A stretch of DNA of 5,544 bases from Acidobacteriota bacterium (GTDB lineage: Bacteria; Acidobacteriota; Terriglobia; Terriglobales; Acidobacteriaceae). The position numbers and the translations under genes are program-made. Of the stretch, positions 1 through 3,956 are shown in pieces. The notes beneath the pieces were generated by a model. That model was not told the DNA's origin, did not search any database, and was given only the letters and a program-made list of their open reading frames with translations. Every line of letters starts with the position of its first letter. Within the stretch, counting starts at the first letter, position 1. The DNA lies in contig JAKBAG010000197.1 of the NCBI GenBank assembly GCA_021809235.1, positions 1 through 5,544 of the forward strand, in the 5' to 3' direction.

Positions 1-738
1 TACGATGCCCTGAAGGCGAAGTACCCGGCGATTCAGCTGATTGCCACGGCCCCGGTGAAGAGCCGCAGGCCGGATGTGCTGGATGAGCATTTCTACAAGA
101 GCGCCGAGGAGTTCTTTGCCGATACACATCACTACGACACGACCGACCGCAAGGGGCCAAAGATTTTTGTGGGCGAGTATGCCACGATGGAAGGCTCGCC
201 GACGGCGGACTTTGGCGCTGCGCTGGGGGATGCCGCATGGCTAACCGGGCTGGAGCGCAACAGCGATGTGGTGGTGATGAGCAGCTATGCTCCAATGTTT
301 GTCAATGTGAATCCGGGAGGAATGCAGTGGCATCCGGACCTGATTGGCTATGACGGACTGCATAGCTACGGATCGCCCAGCTATTACGCGCTGGCGATGT
401 TTGCCGGGCATCTGGGCAAGAGCGTGCCACAGTCGACGTTGAGCGGAGCCGGCGCACGGGTCTTCTGCTCGGTGACTCAAGACCAAGCACACGTGATTGT
501 GAAGCTGGTGAATGCGGCGCCGCAGCCGCAGCCGCTGCGCATCCATGTGGACGGGGCTACGGCGCAGGGAACAGCCGAACTGCTGCGGCTGCATGCTGAC
601 ACCACGGCTGCCACGAACTCGATCACGCACCCGGAGGCGATTGTTCCAGTGCGCAGCAGTGTGGCCATAAGCGGGGGCATGGTCGAGCACACCATTCCGG
701 GATACTCGGTGGAAGTGCTGGAGATTCCAATCCGCTGA
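1..738 (+). CDS. Alpha-L-arabinofuranosidase, GH51 family (C-terminal part; 5' end outside window)
   Basis: The open frame enters from the window edge in frame 1 (YDALKAKYPAIQLIA...) and ends at TGA 736-738, giving 245 residues of the protein. GH51 enzymes remove terminal alpha-L-arabinofuranosyl groups from arabinan and arabinoxylan by a retaining mechanism. Seen: the block KIFVGEYA, whose Glu (codon 175-177) aligns with the catalytic nucleophile of the plant/bifidobacterial-type GH51 enzymes; then AALGDAAWLTGLERNSDVV, SSYAPMFVN, and WHPDLIGYDG...YGSPSYY, all characteristic of the end of the (beta/alpha)8 barrel. The last 100 or so residues fit the C-terminal beta-sandwich domain (VIVKLVNAAP..., ending PGYSVEVLEIPIR). 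The acid/base Glu and any signal peptide lie upstream of the window, so the cellular location cannot be judged. A GTG at 55 is only an internal codon, because homologous sequence continues upstream. The gene converges on dnaA and has no evident functional link to it. Confidence 0.9.
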   Translation, partial: YDALKAKYPAIQLIATAPVKSRRPDVLDEHFYKSAEEFFADTHHYDTTDRKGPKIFVGEYATMEGSPTADFGAALGDAAWLTGLERNSDVVVMSSYAPMFVNVNPGGMQWHPDLIGYDGLHSYGSPSYYALAMFAGHLGKSVPQSTLSGAGARVFCSVTQDQAHVIVKLVNAAPQPQPLRIHVDGATAQGTAELLRLHADTTAATNSITHPEAIVPVRSSVAISGGMVEHTIPGYSVEVLEIPIR

Positions 739-767
739 GGATGCAGCGAAGCGAACAGGCAGACAGC

Positions 768-803
768 AGAACGGCCACGGACATTGAGCTCCGTGGCCGT
801 TCT
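768..803. terminator. Hairpin between convergent GH51 gene and dnaA, probable bidirectional terminator
   Basis: A perfect 14-bp inverted repeat (AGAACGGCCACGGA at 768-781 and its complement at 790-803) encloses an 8-nt loop. It starts 29 nt after the GH51 stop and lies 16 nt beyond the dnaA stop, which is where a shared terminator for converging genes should be. Neither side carries a proper T tract, so on strict criteria it is not a textbook intrinsic terminator. Termination is inferred from the strong stem and its position. Confidence 0.65.
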
Positions 804-819
804 ACTGTGGGATGACGCT

Positions 820-2229
820 TCAGCCGTTCAGGGTCTCCTGCAGCTTGTTGATGGTGGCGTTCAGCTCCTTGTCGCTGCGGCGCAACTCATCGATCTTGGC
901 AATGGAGTGCATAACGGTGGTGTGATGCTTGCCGCCGAACTGGCGCCCGATCTCCGGCAGGCTGGCGTCGGTAAGATTTTTCGCCAGATACATAGCGATC
1001 TGCCGCGGGACGACGACCTGGCGCGAGTTGTTTTTCTGCTTGAGTTCGCTGACGCGCATGCCGAAGTTCTCGGCAACCGCCTTCTGGATAGCGTCAATGG
1101 AGATGCGGCGTGCCTGCGTGTCAATAAACTGCTTCAGGCACTGCTGCGTGGTCTGCAGCGTGACGTCGACACCATTCATCTGGGACCAGGCAAAGAGACG
1201 TACCAGCGCGCCTTCCAGCTCCCGGACGTTGGTCCGGACGTTGGAGGCGATGAACATGGCCACATCCGTGGGAAGCGCCTTCTGCTCGCTCTCGGCCTTC
1301 TTTTGCAGGATGGCTACCTTGGTTTCCAGATCGGGTGGCTGAATATCGGCAATCAATCCCCACTCAAAGCGGGAGCGGAGCCGTTCTTCGATCTCTGCCA
1401 GCTCCTTGGGGGGGCGGTCGGAGGCGATGACGACCTGCTTCATGCTTTCGTGCAGCGCGTTGAAGGTGTGGAAGAACTCCTCCTGCACGCGCTCCTTCTG
1501 CGCAATGAACTGAATGTCGTCGATCAACAGGACGTCCACGCCACGAAAGCGATCTCGGAAGCTGGTCATGCGGTCATTGCGGATGGAGTTGATCATCTCG
1601 TTGAGGAACTTCTCTGCCGTGACGTAGTACAGGCTGGAATTGGGCTGACGTCGTTTGACCTCATGGCCAATGGCATGCATCAGATGCGTTTTGCCCAGCC
1701 CCACGCCACCGTAGAGAAAGAGCGGATTATAGGCCTTGCCAGGCCGCTCAGCGGCAGCCAGCGAGGCGGCACGCGCGAACTGGTTGCCATTGCCGATGAC
1801 GAAGTTTTCAAAGGTGTAGCGAGGGTTGAGCTGGGCTGCCGTGGACCAGTCGAAACGCGTCTGCTCGGTGGGAGCCGCGGCACTGCGGCGGCTGGGCTGC
1901 GGAGGAGTGCGTTCAGACTGTGGAGCGAAGCCGCCGTCCTTGCGCATCTGCGGCAGGGAGGGATCGGATTCCGCCGTGACAAAGACCACCTGGTCGAGCT
2001 CGAGGCCGAGCTGGTCGATCGCCTCCTGAATGAGGTCGCTGTACTTGTCGGCCACGTGCTGAAAGTCGTCCGAAGGTATGCGCACGTAGAGGGTTCGGCC
2101 AGCCACATGGCTGAAGCGGGTGGGCTTGAGCCAGGTATCAAACGACTGCCGGATGATCTTTTTTTCAAGTGCCGCCAGTATCTGGATCCACGGATTGACT
2201 GCAGTGGCTGGGGCGGAGAGAAATGACAT
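820..2229 (-). CDS. dnaA: Chromosomal replication initiator protein DnaA
   Basis: This is an AAA+ ATPase that binds oriC, forms a filament and opens the origin duplex; it also recruits the DnaB helicase. The 469-residue length is normal for the family. Domain I is about residues 10-80 (NPWIQILAALEKKI, FDTWLKP). A Pro/Ser/Gln-rich domain II linker spans about 90-130. The AAA+ core begins near YTFENFVIGNGN (138-149) and has Walker A GGVGLGKT (174-181), Walker B LLIDDIQ (234-240), sensor 1 IASDRPP (268-274), the box VII arginine finger in RLRSRFEWGL (R287) and sensor 2 VRELEG (R336). Domain IV ends with the DNA-binding signature GGKHHTTVMHS (432-442), where many bacteria have GGRDHTTV. The ATG at 2229 was chosen because AAGGAAG precedes it by 6 nt and domain I starts just after it. 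The frame stays open up to an ATG at 2322, but those 31 extra residues resemble no DnaA. The gene is divergent from rpmH. No key residue is missing. Confidence 0.97.
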   Translation of the reverse strand: MSFLSAPATAVNPWIQILAALEKKIIRQSFDTWLKPTRFSHVAGRTLYVRIPSDDFQHVADKYSDLIQEAIDQLGLELDQVVFVTAESDPSLPQMRKDGGFAPQSERTPPQPSRRSAAAPTEQTRFDWSTAAQLNPRYTFENFVIGNGNQFARAASLAAAERPGKAYNPLFLYGGVGLGKTHLMHAIGHEVKRRQPNSSLYYVTAEKFLNEMINSIRNDRMTSFRDRFRGVDVLLIDDIQFIAQKERVQEEFFHTFNALHESMKQVVIASDRPPKELAEIEERLRSRFEWGLIADIQPPDLETKVAILQKKAESEQKALPTDVAMFIASNVRTNVRELEGALVRLFAWSQMNGVDVTLQTTQQCLKQFIDTQARRISIDAIQKAVAENFGMRVSELKQKNNSRQVVVPRQIAMYLAKNLTDASLPEIGRQFGGKHHTTVMHSIAKIDELRRSDKELNATINKLQETLNG

Positions 2230-2235
2230 GGAAAA

Positions 2236-2242
2236 CTTCCTT
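2236..2242 (-). promoter_or_regulatory. Shine-Dalgarno site of dnaA
   Basis: On the minus strand the sequence AAGGAAG lies 6 nt before the ATG at 2229. It decides this start over the in-frame ATG at 2322. Confidence 0.75.
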
Positions 2243-2266
2243 GCTGTTCGTAGTCCACGACTCGAG

Positions 2267-2293
2267 TGCAACAAAAACCGAATGCACCAAAAA
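2267..2293. repeat. Imperfect 16-bp tandem repeat carrying TGCAMCAAAAA
   Basis: TGCAACAAAAA (2267-2277) and TGCACCAAAAA (2283-2293) are 16 bp apart and differ at one base. They lie 38-64 bp upstream of the dnaA start. The 7-mer core TGCA(A/C)CA recurs in the same orientation at 2431-2437, 2489-2495 and 2520-2526. The role is unknown; a protein-binding iteron or part of an unwinding region are possibilities. Confidence 0.45.
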
Positions 2294-2308
2294 TTTGTGG
2301 CATAGGTC

Positions 2309-2346
2309 GGGAGAGAAAACACTCTCCCTCACGGCGGGTTTGCCGT
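2309..2346 (-). repeat. Two adjacent hairpins in the dnaA leader
   Basis: GGGAGAG (2309-2315) pairs with CTCTCCC (2322-2328) around a 6-nt loop. Two bases further on, ACGGC (2331-2335) pairs with GCCGT (2342-2346) around another 6-nt loop. If dnaA is transcribed from the upstream promoter candidate, both lie in its 5' untranslated RNA, 80-117 nt before the start codon. Function is not known; they could affect transcript stability or translation, or be cruciform elements in an origin. Confidence 0.5.
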
Positions 2347-2381
2347 CGTGTGTTTGTGTTTCTTTCACCGTCTGCCAGGGA

Positions 2382-2405
2382 GCTCTGCACGGATGACTGC
2401 AGAGC
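2382..2405. repeat. 8-bp inverted repeat GCTCTGCA/TGCAGAGC
   Basis: GCTCTGCA (2382-2389) pairs with TGCAGAGC (2398-2405) around an 8-nt spacer. The same octamer GCTCTGCA occurs again at 2485-2492, so three copies of the half-site lie within 111 bp. This fits a dyad protein-binding site or a leader hairpin; no regulator can be named. Confidence 0.45.
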
Positions 2406-2434
2406 GAGTTTTGGCGTGAAAAATTCAAACTGCA

Positions 2435-2454
2435 ACAACATTCGCAAATGTTGT
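2435..2454. repeat. AT-rich 8-bp inverted repeat ACAACATT/AATGTTGT
   Basis: The arms 2435-2442 and 2447-2454 pair perfectly around the 4-nt loop CGCA, inside the most AT-rich part of the intergenic region. It lies just downstream of the dnaA promoter candidate, so it could be an operator, the first hairpin of the dnaA leader, or an origin element. Confidence 0.45.
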
Positions 2455-2465
2455 GAACGGGTCTG

Positions 2466-2493
2466 ATACTAGCACAAATCGCGGGCTCTGCAA
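2466..2493 (-). promoter_or_regulatory. Candidate dnaA promoter (extended -10)
   Basis: On the minus strand TGCTAGTAT (2474-2466) matches an extended -10 (TGn followed by a 4/6 match to TATAAT). TTGCAG (2493-2488) lies 16 bp upstream and keeps the TTG of a -35 box. Transcription would start near 2459 and give a leader of about 230 nt that contains the hairpins described here. The match is moderate, so this is only the best candidate seen. Confidence 0.35.
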
Positions 2494-2674
2494 CACTGCA
2501 TTCACGAGGATTCCAAGGTTGCACCAGATGTGGTGAAAAGCAGGATGGCAGGGGGTGGATGTTGTGTGTGTCGTCTCGGCTGGCGAGTGATTTTCGGCAC
2601 GAAATTCCGTTCAGGATTCAGCGCGGATTTAGGATGCGGCAGAGAAACCGCCGGATCGTCGGCAGCGGCTGGAG

Positions 2675-2702
2675 TGGCAAAAGATGGAAGTTGCGGTATA
2701 AT
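2675..2702 (+). promoter_or_regulatory. Promoter of the rpmH-rnpA-yidD-yidC operon
   Basis: A perfect sigma-70-type -10 box, TATAAT, is at 2697-2702. The -35 region is poor: TGGCAA at 2675-2680 with a 16-bp spacer is the best fit. Transcription should begin near 2709, leaving a leader of about 100 nt before rpmH. No other -10 of this quality is seen in the intergenic region on this strand. Confidence 0.6.
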
Positions 2703-2767
2703 CAGAAATTGCTGCCCGAGAAAGATTTTCGAGAGAGTGGTTTTCCGGTCAGGTAAATTGAGCCGGG

Positions 2768-2784
2768 CCCTGTACAGAACAGGG
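2768..2784 (+). repeat. Small hairpin in the rpmH leader
   Basis: CCCTGT (2768-2773) pairs with ACAGGG (2779-2784) around a 5-nt loop. It ends 11 nt before the Shine-Dalgarno site of rpmH. With only 6 bp and no T tract it is not a terminator; a role in controlling rpmH translation is possible but unproven. Confidence 0.35.
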
Positions 2785-2807
2785 ATCCGCAATTCGAGGA
2801 GTGCACC

Positions 2808-2963
2808 ATGCCGAAGCGCACATTTCAGCCCAATCGCCGGAAGCGCGTAAAGACCCACGGTTTCCGCGCCCGCATGAAGACCAAGAGCGGAGCTGCCGTG
2901 CTGAGCCGCCGCCGCGCCCAGGGCCGCAAGCGTGTGGCCGTCAGCGCAGGATACCGCGACTAG
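2808..2963 (+). CDS. rpmH: 50S ribosomal protein L34
   Basis: L34 is a small, very basic protein of the large ribosomal subunit that binds 23S rRNA. The frame encodes 51 residues beginning MPKRTFQPNRRKR, followed by KTHGFRARM and SRRRAQGRKR, matching the family over its full length. The usual bacterial size is 44-50 residues; the short tail VAVSAGYRD replaces the common LTV/LSA ending. The Shine-Dalgarno GAGGAG (2796-2801) sits 6 nt before the ATG. The gene is too short to stand out as an ORF but is unmistakable by sequence. It is the first gene of the operon, downstream of the TATAAT promoter, and a strong hairpin follows its stop codon by 7 nt. Confidence 0.97.
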   Translation: MPKRTFQPNRRKRVKTHGFRARMKTKSGAAVLSRRRAQGRKRVAVSAGYRD

Positions 2964-2970
2964 TGTCGAC

Positions 2971-2994
2971 TGCCGCAGCAACCCTGCTGCGGCA
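2971..2994 (+). terminator. Strong hairpin between rpmH and rnpA, possible attenuator or processing site
   Basis: TGCCGCAGCA (2971-2980) pairs perfectly with its complement (2985-2994) around the 4-nt loop ACCC. Allowing one bulged base adds three more pairs (GAC 2968-2970 with GTC 2996-2998). No T tract follows, so full intrinsic termination is unlikely. The location between a highly expressed ribosomal gene and a low-demand RNase P gene suggests partial termination or 3'-end protection of the rpmH message. Confidence 0.55.
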
Positions 2995-3019
2995 TGTCAC
3001 AACCCTCGGGATAACGCCA

Positions 3020-3625
3020 ATGCAGCGCTTGAGTCTCCAGCATTCGGCTAATCCTGATGCTCCCTCCGCTTTGACTCCAACGCAAACAAGACAGCAAGCA
3101 GTCGCCCCGCATCGCTGGGCGGAGACGCGGCTTTGTCGCCATGCCGATTATCAGCAGGTCTATGCAACGGCACGCAAGCATTTTGCGGGCTCGATGGCCT
3201 GGTTCGCAGCTCTGCGACCGGAGGCTTCCGCGCAGTCTTCTCCGGCACGGGTTGGACTGACGGTGGGTAAAGTGATTGGCAAGGCGCATGAGCGCAACCG
3301 CATCAAGCGCAGGCTGCGTGCTGCCATTCGGGCGCAATATCCACTGCTGCCCACCGGGCTGGACCTGATTCTGCATCCGCGGCGCAGCGTGCTGGATGCG
3401 GCACCAGAACAGATCCGGGAAGAAGTGGCAGCAATATTTTCTGCCGCCGCAGCGGCGGCCTTGCAGCATCCGGACCGGCTGGTCAAGAAGCTCACCACCG
3501 TGGACGAGACTGCCCGGGGTAAGCGCCGTGGCAGGGCGAATTCTTCCAGTCCACGACCCGCGATTGCGTTGACCCCTGTGCGGGTAGTTCCCAGCGAGGC
3601 TGGCCACCAGAGGGCTGAGCGGTGA
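3020..3625 (+). CDS. rnpA: Ribonuclease P protein component, with N- and C-terminal extensions
   Basis: RnpA is the basic protein subunit of RNase P; it helps the RNA subunit bind and cleave the 5' leader of precursor tRNAs. The core is about residues 37-150: TRLCRHADYQQVYA, the hydrophobic stretch AWFAALRP, RVGLTVGKVIGKAHERNRIKRRLR with the signature RNR (92-94) and its basic helix, and LDLILHPRR. The protein is 201 residues, against about 110-130 for most homologues. The extra length is a low-complexity N-terminus (1-36) and a basic, Ser/Pro-rich tail (about 155-201). The ATG at 3020 was chosen because upstream in-frame sequence runs through the hairpin and the rpmH gene; an in-frame GTG at 2963 overlaps the rpmH stop and seems unlikely. 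The Shine-Dalgarno is weak (GGGA at 3008-3011). The stop overlaps the start of yidD. Confidence 0.93.
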   Translation: MQRLSLQHSANPDAPSALTPTQTRQQAVAPHRWAETRLCRHADYQQVYATARKHFAGSMAWFAALRPEASAQSSPARVGLTVGKVIGKAHERNRIKRRLRAAIRAQYPLLPTGLDLILHPRRSVLDAAPEQIREEVAAIFSAAAAAALQHPDRLVKKLTTVDETARGKRRGRANSSSPRPAIALTPVRVVPSEAGHQRAER

Positions 3626-3900
3626 TGGTGCGCCGCGCACTGATGGGAGCGCTGCGGTTCTATCAGCGATGGATCTCGCCTGCACTACATGCGATTTTTC
3701 CCGGCGGCTGTCGCTATCACCCTAACTGTTCGCAGTACGCTGTCGAGGCCCTGGAACTCCATGGGACGGCACGCGGCTGCTGGCTTGCGCTGCGGCGGCT
3801 GCTGCGCTGCCATCCGCTGGCGCGCGGTGGCTTTGATCCGGTTCCGCTTCCTGTTTCCCGGCCTGTGCTGCCGGTGCGGGAACGCAAGCCTTTACCATAG
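3622..3900 (+). CDS. yidD: Membrane protein insertion efficiency factor YidD
   Basis: YidD is a small, inner-membrane-associated protein that assists insertion of YidC and Sec substrates; its exact mechanism is not settled. Seen: the family pattern ALRFYQRWISP, then FPGGCRYHPNCSQYAVEAL with the paired cysteines, GCWLALRRLLRCHPL with two more, and GGFDPVP. The length of 92 residues is normal. The GTG at 3622 lies 7 nt after AGAGGG and overlaps the rnpA stop by 4 nt (GTGA). The ATG at 3625 is an equally reasonable start, one residue shorter, sharing one base with the rnpA TGA. Either way, translation is coupled to rnpA. The next gene, yidC, is the functional partner. Confidence 0.93.
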   Translation: MMVRRALMGALRFYQRWISPALHAIFPGGCRYHPNCSQYAVEALELHGTARGCWLALRRLLRCHPLARGGFDPVPLPVSRPVLPVRERKPLP

Positions 3901-3908
3901 AAAAAGTG

Positions 3909-3928
3909 GCGCGCGTTTCCCCGCGCGC
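3909..3928 (+). repeat. GC hairpin between yidD and yidC
   Basis: GCGCGCG (3909-3915) pairs with CGCGCGC (3922-3928) around a 6-nt loop, 8 nt after the yidD stop. There is no T tract after it. It may be a weak attenuator or a stabilising stem before yidC, but alternating GC in a GC-rich genome can also arise by chance. Confidence 0.35.
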
Positions 3929-3943
3929 TGCGCAGTTGATGAC

Positions 3944-3950
3944 AGGACGG
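3944..3950 (+). promoter_or_regulatory. Shine-Dalgarno site of yidC
   Basis: AGGACGG (3944-3950) is the best purine-rich element before yidC. It serves the TTG at 3957, lying upstream of it (9 nt from AGGA), whereas for the in-frame ATG at 3939 it would lie downstream of the start. Confidence 0.5.
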
Positions 3951-3956
3951 AATTCC

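Larger units (their letters stand above)
2230..2807. other. dnaA-rpmH intergenic region, candidate replication origin (oriC)
   Basis: This 578-bp stretch holds no convincing gene and separates divergent dnaA and rpmH, a common oriC position in bacteria. Locally AT-rich patches stand out from a GC-rich window: 2264-2297, and 2409-2480, which is about 61% A+T by hand count. Several inverted repeats and a repeated TGCA(A/C)CA motif are listed separately. No consensus DnaA box (TTATNCACA or its complement) is present. The nearest matches are TGTGGTGAA at 2529-2537 (two mismatches) and TAGTCCACG at 2251-2259 (three mismatches, with an intact TCCAC core). The oriC assignment therefore rests on synteny and composition, not on a DnaA-box cluster. 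The part from 2540 to 2670 shows no clear element. Confidence 0.45.

Noticed and set aside
784..2226. 480-codon open frame on the + strand opposite dnaA
   Set aside because: It is an antisense shadow of a clear DnaA. GC-rich third positions make antisense stops rare, and the translated product resembles no known family.
2295..2303. TGTGGCATA and TGTGGTGAA (2529-2537) as DnaA boxes
   Set aside because: They differ from TGTGGATAA at three and two positions; single sites of this quality are expected by chance, so they are not listed as boxes.
2230..2322. Longer DnaA start at ATG 2322
   Set aside because: The added 31 residues match nothing in the family, while the ATG at 2229 has AAGGAAG at ideal spacing and leads straight into domain I.
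2502..2981. Open frames in the origin region (2502-2981 minus, 2530-2850 plus)
   Set aside because: Both run into rpmH in another frame or strand, have low-complexity products without recognisable motifs, and lack a good ribosome site.
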